Assembly: GCF_001908185.1 (NCBI RefSeq) | Contig: NZ_LGHM01000148.1 | Location: 16,648 to 80,647 of the forward strand | Length of the DNA stretch: 64,000 nucleotides | Direction: 5' to 3' | Source of the DNA: Bradyrhizobium sp. AS23.2 | GTDB lineage: Bacteria > Pseudomonadota > Alphaproteobacteria > Rhizobiales > Xanthobacteraceae | In this document: piece after piece, positions 25,044 to 34,361 of the stretch | How positions within the stretch are numbered: position 1 is the stretch's first letter | Layout: each line of letters begins with the position of its first letter | The notes under the pieces: model-generated | The model's input: the letters and a program-made list of their open reading frames with translations, nothing else | Databases searched by the model: none | What the model was told of the DNA's origin: nothing | Program-made: the position numbers and the translations under genes

Positions 25044-26954
25044 GTGGTAAAGAACCGTTCTGTCTGGGCCGTTCTATTCAGTGCCGCACTTTTCACCGCT
25101 ATTACCGACAGCGGTTCGCGGGCAGACAACGCTCAGATCCCTTCCTCGTTGGAATGTTCACCTGTTTCAACCAATCCAAAATCTAAGAGTTTCACTACAA
25201 CGTTTCCGCTTTTCTTTGCCGATGGCTCATTCAAAGGTGAGCGAAGAACCGAGGCGCGCCCAGGCCGGGAAGTGTACTCCGGGTCTATTGATCAGAACAA
25301 AGCTATAAAAATCATCGGCCGAGGCGCTTATGAAGACGGATCGGATACTTGGCACTCTGGGTTTACTGGATCGTTGAGCTATGACGGCACGACCGTTCTC
25401 AGAGGATACGTCGATACCACGCGGAGAAAGGGTCGGAGAGATTGTTCAATTACGTTCTTGCTGTCTTCAGATAGGCGAGCATCCCTGTTTGTGTCGGTGG
25501 GTGCGCTCGCCGCATCTCCGCAGGCTACGAAAGAAGAACCTCACACTCAATCTTCCAAACCAGAACCCCAAGCTACGGCTGCCAGTGAACAAGTCGGACC
25601 GACGCAAACCGCACAAGCAAAACCCCAAGATCAACCATCCAAAGCTTCGGACGCAACAGCGTTAGCTCGGGAAGAGAAAACCAGAAAGCAGTTGGAGGAT
25701 TTGGTTGAGGATTTGCAGAAGGAATTAAACGCTGCACGAGAGGAGTTGAAAAAGCAGCAGGGCCAACAGGCCGCCGCAGCCGGTGATCTAGCGGAGAAGC
25801 AAAGAGCACTGCAGACGGCACAAGAACAATTGAAAAAGCAAGGTGACTTCCAGAAGGTTACAGCGAATAACCTGTCGGCTAAACAAAAGGTCCTACAAGC
25901 AGAACAAGAAACATTTCTAGCAGCGCAGGCCGCCTTTAACGATCAACGGATAGCCGCAGCAAACGACCTGAGGGAGAACCAAAGGGCATTACAAGGCGAG
26001 CAAGAACGGTTGACGTTTGCTGCTCAGGAGTACGAAGTATGGAACTGGGTGGCACGGGTAGCGATGGCCCTTGGAGTTTCGGGACTCCTTTATTGGCTGT
26101 ACTGGGTGCGCCGTCATTCGCTTATGAAGCCCAAAAGCATTCTTAGCGCGCCTTCCGAAGTGATTACGCCTTCCTCCGTACTAGCAAATATTTCGGACGA
26201 TCAAGGCAAACGTGATTCTGAGATCACTGCCGATCAGCAACTCGGCGGGCTTTCCGAAAGGTCTGCAACATCCGTAGCGACCGACAGGCCGGACAATAAT
26301 TTGCGAATCTCCACAGACCATCAGGAGGAGGACGTGTTGCCACCACCCCTGCCGATTGCCCCGGAAGTGCAGCACGAGATGAGTCGAAGTGAGGAGCGCG
26401 CTGAGGTCGGCGCGTATGAGGCGACAGCCGAATCAGACAGTGAGGGTGTCGAAGCTGTGGTCGATCAGATCTCAATAGAGACAGATCGGATAGTCGATTG
26501 GTTGAAGGTCTGCACCACACCAATCCTGATCGCCTTCAATGCCTCAGTCGTCTTTGTAGCTCTTGGTGGAACGCTTTCGCCTATATTAGGAACGATAGGA
26601 TTTGTTGCTGTACCGGTAGCTTTTGTTTCAGCTTTAGCGTCTCATCTCATGGGTACTCATTTTGACGTCACCCGTGATCGTCTCTCTTATCCTTATTTTG
26701 CGTGGCGATTAGGATTACGTCTGTCTGGCATCGACGACGCCAATGCACAGACCGTCAACAAGCGCGGTGTCGATGTTCTGGCGAGTCTAGGTGAAAAGAA
26801 TCCCAAATACAAAACCGTCCACCACTACAACGTGAACCTGTCGGGAGATTTTCGTGCGCGACGCTTGATGTTTCGTTCCAAATTCAAGCGCGACCAATTT
26901 CTGAGCATTCTGCGAGCGGCTCGACCTGACGTGCGGATCACGCGATGGTCTTAA
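25044..26954 (+). CDS. Unknown coiled-coil membrane protein with C-terminal domain
   Basis: A 636-residue protein that I do not recognise. Order: signal peptide or anchor (1-27), an extracytoplasmic domain of about 130 residues with two cysteines, a Gln/Lys/Pro linker, a long coiled coil (about 205-330) built of related units such as LAEKQRALQTAQEQLKKQ, a transmembrane helix (332-355), an acidic linker, two helices (about 490-535) and a basic C-terminal domain. GTG at 25044 has GGAGG five bases upstream; ATG at 25005 is an alternative. The gene is visibly A/T-richer than its neighbours and uses codons rare in them, suggesting horizontal origin. A stress- or envelope-sensing role is only a guess. 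Confidence 0.8.
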   Translation: MVKNRSVWAVLFSAALFTAITDSGSRADNAQIPSSLECSPVSTNPKSKSFTTTFPLFFADGSFKGERRTEARPGREVYSGSIDQNKAIKIIGRGAYEDGSDTWHSGFTGSLSYDGTTVLRGYVDTTRRKGRRDCSITFLLSSDRRASLFVSVGALAASPQATKEEPHTQSSKPEPQATAASEQVGPTQTAQAKPQDQPSKASDATALAREEKTRKQLEDLVEDLQKELNAAREELKKQQGQQAAAAGDLAEKQRALQTAQEQLKKQGDFQKVTANNLSAKQKVLQAEQETFLAAQAAFNDQRIAAANDLRENQRALQGEQERLTFAAQEYEVWNWVARVAMALGVSGLLYWLYWVRRHSLMKPKSILSAPSEVITPSSVLANISDDQGKRDSEITADQQLGGLSERSATSVATDRPDNNLRISTDHQEEDVLPPPLPIAPEVQHEMSRSEERAEVGAYEATAESDSEGVEAVVDQISIETDRIVDWLKVCTTPILIAFNASVVFVALGGTLSPILGTIGFVAVPVAFVSALASHLMGTHFDVTRDRLSYPYFAWRLGLRLSGIDDANAQTVNKRGVDVLASLGEKNPKYKTVHHYNVNLSGDFRARRLMFRSKFKRDQFLSILRAARPDVRITRWS

Positions 26955-27500
26955 TACGTCAGGTCGGGATTACGGTGACAGTGCACTCAACTGGCGCTGT
27001 CCGGCTTGCAGGCATGCCGTGGCATGGCCGTCTCGTCTGCGTCGTCGTCCTCGGTTATCCCGACCATGTCACCCAGCGCGGCAACGGCCGGGGCGCGCAC
27101 GTTCTTTGATGACGGCGAATGAATTTAGCACTGCCACCGTAATTCCATCCCAAGGCCACGCCACCCACGTTCGGTTACGCTGGCGCAACTCTGGTAAAAT
27201 TCCCTACGACTATTCGAGTTGCTCTTTAAGCGCCTACCGCAAACCCGCGCCGCAGTCAGGGGCGCGTATGAGGTCCGCTCTGCCCCTGATTGCGGCGCGA
27301 TAGCGGATCTCACCAGAGGTCCGAGTTGGGCCAAAGGCTAGTCTAGCTCGGAGCCGAGCCGGCTTCTTCCGGAGTTCCTGCAGGCGGCGGAGATCCTTTG
27401 GAGCGCGTAGAATCCGCGCAAGCGAGGAGGAGGCTGTGGACGAGTTCCAGTACTCTGGCGCCTCGGGGCCGGCAGAGCCCGGGAGCGCGGCAGTCACTCA
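26955..27500. other. Gene-less interval with right direct-repeat copy
   Basis: No supportable gene. It holds the right member of the imperfect direct repeat (27111-27147). Several short frames on both strands lack domain similarity. GCCGCAGTCAGGGGCG near 27250 and CCCTGATTGCGGCG near 27290 form an imperfect palindrome. Confidence 0.35.
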
Positions 27501-27503
27501 ATG

Positions 27504-27540
27504 AATCCGGGGCGCAGGCACTGAATGCCCGCGCCCCGGA
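27504..27540 (-). terminator. Hairpin after arylsulfatase gene
   Basis: ATCCGGGGCGC and GCGCCCCGGAT are perfect inverted repeats with a 15-base loop, seven bases past the arylsulfatase stop. There is no T run. Confidence 0.5.
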
Positions 27541-27546
27541 TGTTCA

Positions 27547-30060
27547 TTACTCGCGTCCGGCGGCAGCTTTCTGCTTAGCTGCTTCCAGCTTCTTGACATC
27601 CTCCGGCGTCAGCTTCGGCCGCTCGATGGTCAAGGTCACCTTGTTGAGCTTGCCGCTGAAGGCGAACGGCGGCTGATAGTCAGCGTCGTTCACCCCCGTC
27701 AGTGTATCGGAACCGACGTCGAGGCTTTCGTCGAATTGCAGGATGAACGGGATCGTGTGCTCCATCTTCTGCGTCGCCACGTCCTTCCCGTCCACCTTCA
27801 GCACCCCGGTGCCACCCTGGCCGATGCCGGCGTAGCTGCCGAAAGCCATCGTCGCCGCGCCCATCCCCTCGTACTTGAAGTCGAACTCGAGCGTGTGCTT
27901 GCCCGGCGCCAGCGCATCGGGGCCCTCCCATTGGACTTGCTTCAGACCGACCAGGTTCCAGACGAACTTCGGCTTGCCCTTGAGCAGATAGAAGCCGTAG
28001 CCGCCGAAGCGACCGCCCTGCGTGATCACCATGCCTTCGGCGCCGTCCTGCGGGACCTCGATCTCCGCCTTGAAGTTATATGACGCATTGAGCACCGACG
28101 GCGCATCGCCGTTCGGCGTGCCGGTGAGCGGCGCCGCCCAGGTGAACGCATCGCGGCCGGCGGTGATGCTGGGCTTCGGCACGATCGCGCGGGCGACGAA
28201 CGAGTTGTCGAGCGGCAGCACCTGATACTTCTTCGCCGCCTGCTCGAATACCGCCTTCAGCTCCTTCAGCTTCGCGGGGTTCTTCGCCGCAAGATCGTCC
28301 GACTGCGTCCAGTCGTTGCGCAGGTCGTAAAGCTCCCACGGCGTGGCGGCAAGATTGAGCACAGGCGCTGTGTTTTCCCACGGCTTGCGCCCGACCTTCG
28401 TGGCAGCGAACCAGCCCTCCTGGTAGATGCCGCGGTCACCCATCATCTCGAAGTACTGGGTCTTGTGCGCCGACGGCGCGTCCGCGTTCTTGGCGTCGAA
28501 CGTGTAAATCATGCTGACGCCCTCGATCGGGCTCTGCTTGATGCCGTCGACCATGGTCGGCTGCTTGATCTTCGCCGCCTCGAGGATCGTCGGCGCAATA
28601 TCAATCATGTGGTGGAACTGATTACGGATGCCACCCTTGTCCTTGATTACCGCCGGCCACGAGATCGCCATGCCCTGGCGGACGCCGCCGAAGTGCGACG
28701 CGATCTGCTTGGTCCAGGAGAACGGCGTGTCGAAAGCCCATGCCCAAGGCACCGCCATATGATTGTACGTCCGGTCGGTGCCCCAGACGTCGTAGAAATG
28801 CTTGAGCTGCTCCTCGACGTTCGGATTGACGCCGTTGAACATCGCAATCTCGTTCGGCGTGCCGATCATCGTGCCCTCGGCGCTCGTTCCGTTGTCGCCT
28901 TCGATGTAGATGATCAGCGTGTTGTCGAGCTTACCCATGTCCTCGACGGCCTGGATCACGCGCCCGATCTCGTGATCGGTGTAAGCGGCGTAGGCGGCGA
29001 ACACGTCGACCTGCCGCACGAACAGCTTCTTCTCGTCGGCCGAAAGCTGGTCCCATTCCTTCAACATGTCGCTCGGCCACGGCGTGAGCTTCGCGTTCGG
29101 CGGAATCACGCCGAGCTTCTTCTGGTTCGCATAGATCTGCTCGCGCAGCTTGTTCCAGCCTTGGTCGAACAGATGCATCCCGCTGATCTTGTCCACCCAT
29201 TCCTTCGTCGGGTGGTGCGGCGCGTGCGTGCCGCCCGGCACGTAATAGACGAAGAACGGCGTCTCGGGCGTGAGCGCGTTCATTCGCTTCATGTATTCGA
29301 TTGCGTCGTCCGCCATCGCGGTGGTCAGGTTCCACGTTCCCGGCGGCTGACCCTGGAACGGGTAGATCTGTGTCGTGTTGCGGAAGAGATTCGGCTGCCA
29401 CTGGTTGGTATCGCCGCCGATGAAGCCGTAGAAGTACTCGAATCCCATGCCGATCGGCCACTGGTCGAACGGGCCCGCCTGGCTCGCCTGGAATTCCGGC
29501 GTGTTGTGGTTCTTGCCAAACCACGACGTGTGGTAGCCGTTATCTCGCAGGATGCGGCCTACCGTCGCCTTGTCGCGGGTAATGATGCTGTCGTAGCCGG
29601 GGAAGCCGGTCGCCTGCTCGGAGACCACGCCGAAGCCCGCCGAGTGGTGGTTGCGGCCGGTGATGAGCGCCGCCCGCGTCGGCGAGCAAAGCGCAGTGGA
29701 GTTGAAGTTGGTATAGCGCAGGCCGTTCTGCGCGATGCGGTCGAGTGCGGGCGTAGGGATCACGCCGCCGAACGTGTTCGGCACGCCGAAGCCGGCGTCG
29801 TCCGTCATAATGAGCAGAACGTTGGGCGCGCCCTTCGGCGGCACGACCCGTGCCGGCCAATAGGGCTTCGACTGGGGTGCGAGCTCTTCGATCTTGCCGC
29901 CGAATTTCTGCGGTGGCGGAGGGAGCTGATCGCCCGGAATGGTGATGGTCGCAGCCGGCGAGCCCGGCGGCGGTGTGGTGGGTTGCGCTTGCTGTGCAGG
30001 CGCAGGGGCTGACATCGCCGATGTCAAAAGTAGTCCAGCAACAACCGTGCGAAAATTCAT
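27547..30060 (-). CDS. Arylsulfatase
   Basis: An 837-residue periplasmic type I sulfatase. A signal peptide (MNFRTVVAGLLLTSAMSAPA) precedes a Pro-rich linker. The metal-binding opening is VLLIMTDDAGFGVP, and the catalytic formylglycine motif is Cys125-S-P-T-R in STALCSPTRAALITGRN. Later motifs: SWFGKNHN, IEGDNGTSAEG. The C-terminal 230 residues form a beta-sandwich extension. It hydrolyses sulfate esters, probably for sulfur scavenging; it needs a formylglycine-generating enzyme encoded elsewhere. No sulfate regulator is adjacent. Confidence 0.95.
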   Translation of the reverse strand: MNFRTVVAGLLLTSAMSAPAPAQQAQPTTPPPGSPAATITIPGDQLPPPPQKFGGKIEELAPQSKPYWPARVVPPKGAPNVLLIMTDDAGFGVPNTFGGVIPTPALDRIAQNGLRYTNFNSTALCSPTRAALITGRNHHSAGFGVVSEQATGFPGYDSIITRDKATVGRILRDNGYHTSWFGKNHNTPEFQASQAGPFDQWPIGMGFEYFYGFIGGDTNQWQPNLFRNTTQIYPFQGQPPGTWNLTTAMADDAIEYMKRMNALTPETPFFVYYVPGGTHAPHHPTKEWVDKISGMHLFDQGWNKLREQIYANQKKLGVIPPNAKLTPWPSDMLKEWDQLSADEKKLFVRQVDVFAAYAAYTDHEIGRVIQAVEDMGKLDNTLIIYIEGDNGTSAEGTMIGTPNEIAMFNGVNPNVEEQLKHFYDVWGTDRTYNHMAVPWAWAFDTPFSWTKQIASHFGGVRQGMAISWPAVIKDKGGIRNQFHHMIDIAPTILEAAKIKQPTMVDGIKQSPIEGVSMIYTFDAKNADAPSAHKTQYFEMMGDRGIYQEGWFAATKVGRKPWENTAPVLNLAATPWELYDLRNDWTQSDDLAAKNPAKLKELKAVFEQAAKKYQVLPLDNSFVARAIVPKPSITAGRDAFTWAAPLTGTPNGDAPSVLNASYNFKAEIEVPQDGAEGMVITQGGRFGGYGFYLLKGKPKFVWNLVGLKQVQWEGPDALAPGKHTLEFDFKYEGMGAATMAFGSYAGIGQGGTGVLKVDGKDVATQKMEHTIPFILQFDESLDVGSDTLTGVNDADYQPPFAFSGKLNKVTLTIERPKLTPEDVKKLEAAKQKAAAGRE

Positions 30061-30265
30061 TGCAAGCCCTCCCGAGAGGTGCGCAAACGCGCGGAGGTTG
30101 CCATTGGGGAAACTTCACAAGATGCCGCGTTGATGCAGATCAAGGATCGTCTGCTTGACTGTCTCGTAAATTCGGCTTCGGGGCAGGGCGGTAATGCTCT
30201 GGCTGATCGCAAGATTTCCGCTTGACCGTCAGAAGCTGACGTCTGCGCCTTTATGAGTACACGCC

Positions 30266-31405
30266 TTAGTGCAGCGCCTCGACCTCTATCTCCTTAACTT
30301 TTGATTTGCTCAATATGCTTTGGATTGAGGTCCTTCCTGTCACGACGTCGTCTTCCAGGATGTAGGTGACCTTGCTCGAATAGGGTGAGCGGCAGTTGAC
30401 TTGCGCCTCGTATTCTTCGCAGAGCTTTTTCCAATTGTATCCCGCAACGTCGATCAATCGACTCCCGACGCTGACGCCCGCAGCGTCGCTGATGTTGGGA
30501 GAGCTCACCGTCAGCTTCGTCATCCTGGCGCCTCGGCGTCGATCAGACTGATCAACCTCCAGGTGGTAGATGTCTTTGCCGTTGAATGTGAAGATCATGT
30601 TGTAGGTGAGAATTTGCCTGGTCGATTCTTCCTGTGCCGTTGTCACCTTTCGCTCCGCGAATACGGCGCGGGCGGATCTAAGACCTTCTTCAGGATCCTG
30701 GATGGAAAGCACAAGCTTCTTCTGATTTGTGTCGTAGATTCCGCGCTGATCCACTCGCCAGAATCTTGCCCAATACGACTCGTCCAGATAGCTGCGTAAC
30801 GGGCCCACGAGGCGTTCGACAGTCGCCGGGCAGAGCAGCTTGAATTGTTCCGTGATGGGAGGCGCTCCTGACGCGCAACTTCCGTCGAGGAGCTTGCCCG
30901 ACCGGACATGCTGCCATGTGAGGGAATAACCCCCGTTCAACCAAAGACCGCCCAGGCCGCGTAGTTGATATTCCTTTTCGTCGGTCGTTTTTATCCGGCC
31001 CGCGCTGCAGTCAGCCGTAGATGTCAGCGAAAATTCACCTCTCAATCGCGTGGCTTCTTCCTTCAGGCATGCTGCTTGCTTGGCTTCATCGTCACCCTGC
31101 ATTCGAGCGCAATACTCCAGAACATCCTCTCTCGTGACGACCCCGGACATGCTCGCTTTGCTGGTGTTTGCTCCGCCGATCTCTGTGATTGTGCCATTCC
31201 ATGACTTGCAGGAAGCCAATGGAAAGCTGCCGGACTTGTATATCGAATTGGGTTTCGGAAACTCGGATTGAGCAGAGGCTGTAGCGCTTCGAAACGCGAC
31301 AGCCATGAGCAGAAGTCCCGAAATCAAAACGAGTTTTCTACGCGTCTTTCCGAGCAATGGTTCTCGATCGGCACAAGACGTCAGCAAAGATCTCCTGACT
31401 TGCAT
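30266..31405 (-). CDS. Secreted protein of unknown function
   Basis: A 379-residue protein with a signal peptide (KLVLISGLLLMAVAFRSATA) starting after a short basic segment. The mature part has paired cysteines (for example DCSAG, DGSCASG, LCPATVE, LCEEYEAQVNC), charged helices and beta-rich segments. No domain is recognised. Several ATGs could start it; the upstream-most was kept. Its A/T content is above the window average, which hints at an acquired gene. Confidence 0.7.
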   Translation of the reverse strand: MQVRRSLLTSCADREPLLGKTRRKLVLISGLLLMAVAFRSATASAQSEFPKPNSIYKSGSFPLASCKSWNGTITEIGGANTSKASMSGVVTREDVLEYCARMQGDDEAKQAACLKEEATRLRGEFSLTSTADCSAGRIKTTDEKEYQLRGLGGLWLNGGYSLTWQHVRSGKLLDGSCASGAPPITEQFKLLCPATVERLVGPLRSYLDESYWARFWRVDQRGIYDTNQKKLVLSIQDPEEGLRSARAVFAERKVTTAQEESTRQILTYNMIFTFNGKDIYHLEVDQSDRRRGARMTKLTVSSPNISDAAGVSVGSRLIDVAGYNWKKLCEEYEAQVNCRSPYSSKVTYILEDDVVTGRTSIQSILSKSKVKEIEVEALH

Positions 31406-31852
31406 TCAGCCCCCAAGCATTTCTCTTCTCAAATTCGAATTCGTTCAATCTCGGCCAAACTAATAGCGTCGCTTCTCCGGTTCTAGAGATTTGTCGTTTG
31501 AGGCGCCTATCGCATATGACGGTTGAGAGGCTGCCGACAGTACTCGGCCTGCATGGTTCTCGCGGCGATGCGAAGCATCGTCCGCTACGCCCCGCCTACG
31601 GCGTGCTCCTCACCATGAGGGTTTGATATCTCGCCGCGAGACGCGTCCTCATCCTGAGGGCCCGCCATAGGCGGGCGTCTCGAAGGATGGCCGCAGGCGA
31701 GCTTCCCGCCACGTTTCTCTTCATATGCGATGGGCCTGTCTCCGGCACCGGCGGGCTGGGGCGCGGACTCGCGCGGTTGCGCCATCCCGGCTGCCGCGCG
31801 GAAAAGCAAAATCATCATTGCAAATCACATAAGTGTATGCTTATGTGTCGTC
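31406..31852. repeat. Intergenic repeat region before arsR-like gene
   Basis: No gene. 31555-31730 holds a palindromic element (CTCACCATGAGGGTTTGATA, GTCCTCATCCTGAGGGCCCG and GGCGGGCGTCTCGAAGGATG) of the kind dispersed through Bradyrhizobium genomes. The end carries the operator listed at 31826. Confidence 0.55.
31826..31847. promoter_or_regulatory. Inverted-repeat operator of the ArsR-like gene
   Basis: CACATAAG (31826-31833) and CTTATGTG (31840-31847) are perfect 8-bp arms spaced by six bases, ending six bases before the regulator's ATG. Position and symmetry fit an autoregulatory ArsR-family site. Confidence 0.65.
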
Positions 31853-32167
31853 ATGATACAAAATGACATCTTCCGGGCTCTGGCCGATCCGACCCGGCTC
31901 GCGATTTTCGAGAAGCTGGCGGCGGGCGGAATGAATGCCAGTGCCTTGCGCGAGGGTATGGAGATCAGCCAGCCGGCGATGTCGCAGCATCTTGCGGTTC
32001 TCCGGGGCGCCGGACTCGTCAAGGAGCAACGGCAGGGGCGTTTCGTGAACTACGAGGTCGATCCCGACGGGCTCACTCTCATCGCGCAGTGGCTGGCGAA
32101 ATATCGCGCCTATTGGCCCGCACGCATCGAAGCTCTCAAGGTCTTGCTGAAGGACATGGACCAATGA
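31853..32167 (+). CDS. ArsR-family transcriptional regulator
   Basis: A 104-residue winged helix. DIFRALADPTRLAIFEKLAA is the classic ArsR opening; recognition helix ISQPAMSQHLAVLRGAGLV and wing RQGRFVNYEVDP follow. There are no paired Cys metal ligands, so it is the non-metal type that commonly sits with SRPBCC proteins. Its stop overlaps the next start (ATGA). A palindrome lies just upstream. Confidence 0.94.
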   Translation: MIQNDIFRALADPTRLAIFEKLAAGGMNASALREGMEISQPAMSQHLAVLRGAGLVKEQRQGRFVNYEVDPDGLTLIAQWLAKYRAYWPARIEALKVLLKDMDQ

Positions 32168-32523
32168 ACGACGAACCCACCGGAGATCGGAAAGTCGGCT
32201 TCGAACTCGAGTACCAACTCGACGAGCCCATGGAAAAGGTCTGGCGTGCGATCAGCATCCCGGAGTTTCGGGACCGCTGGCTGCCGCAGGAAGCGCTGGC
32301 CGATCCCGATGCGACTTCCGTTACGCCCGGCGAGGAAGTCAGCTACAGGATGCGCGACGACGCGCCGCCCTTCCTCGAAAGCGTGGTAACGTTCAGGGTC
32401 ACTCCCAACGCATCCGGTGGGACCAGCTTGCGGATCATCCACGAAGCGACCGACATGCGGATCGCGCGGATGACGAGGGCGGCGGCCAACAACAACAGTC
32501 CGACTGTCATGCTCGCCGCCTGA
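32164..32523 (+). CDS. SRPBCC (AHSA1-like) protein
   Basis: A 119-residue START/Bet v1-like fold protein: FELEYQLDEPMEKVWRAISI, FRDRWLP, then beta strands to TSLRIIHEATD. It is translationally coupled to the ArsR-like gene, a widespread pair in which the SRPBCC protein is thought to bind a hydrophobic ligand. The C terminus (ARMTRAAANNNSPTVMLAA) is shorter than usual and ends 51 bp before clpP. Confidence 0.85.
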   Translation: MNDEPTGDRKVGFELEYQLDEPMEKVWRAISIPEFRDRWLPQEALADPDATSVTPGEEVSYRMRDDAPPFLESVVTFRVTPNASGGTSLRIIHEATDMRIARMTRAAANNNSPTVMLAA

Positions 32524-32573
32524 CGCGCGACCAGCTTACCGACAAAACAAAATCCGACGAATGGAGTTCGCCG

Positions 32574-33203
32574 ATGCGCGAAGCGATGCAACTCGTCCCT
32601 GTGGTCATCGAGCAGTCGAGCAGAGGGGAACGGTCCTTCGACATCTATTCCCGCCTTCTGCGCGAACGGATCATCTTCGTCAACGGGGAGGTGAACGACA
32701 CCGTTTCGGCACTGGTTTGCGCGCAATTGCTGTTCCTGGAAGCGGAGAATCCCAGGAAGCCGATCAACATGTACATCAATTCTCCCGGCGGCGTCGTGAC
32801 CAGCGGCTTCGCCATGTACGACACGATGCGCTACATCCGCGCGCCGGTGCATACGCTCTGCATGGGGACGGCTTGTTCGATGGGGTCGTTCCTGCTGATG
32901 GCGGGCGAACCGGGCCATCGCGCCGCGTTGCCCAACGCCAGCATCCTGATCCATCAGCCGTCGGGCGGCTTTCAGGGGCAGGCTTCCGACATGCTCATTC
33001 ATGCCGAAAATATCAAGCGGACCAAGCACCGTATGACGCAGCTCTATGCCGAACACTGCAAGCGGAGCTACGAGGAGTTCGAGCGCGCAATGGATCGTGA
33101 TCGCTTCATGACGCCCGAAGAAGCAGTGGAGTGGGGCCTCGTCGATCGCGTTCTGCCGGTTCGACAGGACGAACGGGACGCTATGGGCCACGAGCGGGAC
33201 TGA
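32574..33203 (+). CDS. clpP: ATP-dependent Clp protease proteolytic subunit paralogue
   Basis: A 209-residue ClpP. The catalytic triad is Ser102 (MGTACSMGSFLL), His127 (ILIHQPSGG) and Asp176 (DRDRFM). INSPGGVVTSGFAMYDTM is intact. The usual Gly-Gln-Ala-Ala before the serine is Gly-Thr-Ala-Cys, and there is no adjacent clpX or tig, so this is an accessory paralogue rather than the housekeeping copy. It follows the ArsR/SRPBCC pair in the same orientation and may be part of that operon. Confidence 0.93.
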   Translation: MREAMQLVPVVIEQSSRGERSFDIYSRLLRERIIFVNGEVNDTVSALVCAQLLFLEAENPRKPINMYINSPGGVVTSGFAMYDTMRYIRAPVHTLCMGTACSMGSFLLMAGEPGHRAALPNASILIHQPSGGFQGQASDMLIHAENIKRTKHRMTQLYAEHCKRSYEEFERAMDRDRFMTPEEAVEWGLVDRVLPVRQDERDAMGHERD

Positions 33204-33554
33204 CCTCCGTATTGTCACGAGATGTCGGAAGAGCGAAGAGCCGCGGCCGCGCGAATGTGCTCCGGCTCTCGCGGCGAGCACCGAGCACACGCCGATCGGT
33301 ATGTCTTCCAACGGCCCACAAGCCAACTTCGGGCTATGAATGGTGACGTTCGCGGTACTTCGTTGCCATCGCGTCGATCGGTTGAGACGACCTGCGAAAT
33401 CGTCTTTTGCACGCGCGCTGGCTGATGAATCTTCCAGGCGAGCCGCCAACGAGGTGTGCCGAAGCCTCGTCAGTTACTGGCGGCGTTTGTGCCCACGGAT
33501 GCGCTCAGCAACTTCAGAGGCTACGGCCGAGGCCGACACGGTCGCCGTCTGCAG
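33204..33554. other. Intergenic region without recognised gene
   Basis: Several short open frames overlap here on both strands, none with a credible ribosome-binding site or domain. Nothing supportable. Confidence 0.3.
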
Positions 33555-33857
33555 CTAGGCTGCAATCCGTTGCTCGACGGGGGCCGTCAGGTACTTGAGC
33601 ATTTGGGCATGCTCCAGGTCGGGCACCGCGATGGCCGTGTGGCTGTAAATCGCATGGGTCCGTGATTTTGCAATCTTGTCCAGGATCTGACTGCCTTTGA
33701 TGACGTGGAGGCCCATACCCTCTTCTGAAGGGAAGATCGCCAACACCACGTCATAAGCCGCGATGACGGTTCTAAGCGCTTCAGCCTTGTCTTCGGCAAC
33801 GTCGACAAAAACGCGCACATCAGCCGCGAGTTCACGCAGCTCGTGAAAATCCAACAT
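33555..33857 (-). CDS. Small soluble hypothetical protein
   Basis: A 100-residue protein, MLDFHELRELAADVRVFVDV at the start, with an alternating alpha/beta pattern (AAYDVVLAIFPSEEGMGLHV). GGAG lies 11 bases upstream of ATG 33857. No family recognised; the frame is clean and codon use is normal. Confidence 0.6.
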   Translation of the reverse strand: MLDFHELRELAADVRVFVDVAEDKAEALRTVIAAYDVVLAIFPSEEGMGLHVIKGSQILDKIAKSRTHAIYSHTAIAVPDLEHAQMLKYLTAPVEQRIAA

Positions 33858-34361
33858 TGTGGGTTTACTCCAACGCAACGATACTGACGGAAGCTTGGAG
33901 GCGTTGGGTTACCGAAGTATGAACAACACATGCCGAGCCACAGGTTTCACGATGAGGTGACTCTGGCGCCGGATCGAGAAGGGCCGCGGGACATCTCGGG
34001 GCACCGCGCTCCGCTGTGCTCTGCTCGGATTTCAGCCTCTGGATTTTCGAGGGATCATCGTCCAGCCTGGGCCTCCGACCGGCATCAAGAAAGCGAACAC
34101 CCCGCCGGGGGGAAGCGGGGCTCTCTGACGGGGGGGAGGCTTGGGGACCTTCAATAGTTGGACGCGCCAGCCGGAGAATGGTTCAAAAAGAAAATCCCGC
34201 ATAAGTACGGAACCCCCGCCGAGCCGCGGCTTGTGTTTTGGGCGTCGATAGGTTCTAAGCCCCGTGACTTCATGACCGTTGGGCATGAATCGGCAGCGCG
34301 CTGCGTGGTTCAAATCGCGTCCTGAGCAAGCGTTGCTCGCGCGCACAAAAGGAATTCAGAC
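33858..34361. other. Intergenic region upstream of HU-like gene
   Basis: No gene. Near 34100-34127, ACCCCGCCGGGGGGAAGCGG with GGCTCTCT resembles a GC-rich terminator hairpin. The last 60 bases are the leader of the HU-like gene. Confidence 0.35.

Noticed and set aside
28465..30012. 515-codon plus-strand frame antisense to the arylsulfatase
   Set aside because: High-GC shadow frame with Arg/Val-rich composition and no recognisable motif.
34300..34335. Possible tRNA-like T arm (TGGTTCAAATCGCG)
   Set aside because: The arms around the loop do not pair and no acceptor or anticodon stem can be built.
34032..34346. 104-codon minus-strand frame upstream of the HU-like gene
   Set aside because: It runs through a terminator-like hairpin and has no recognisable sequence.
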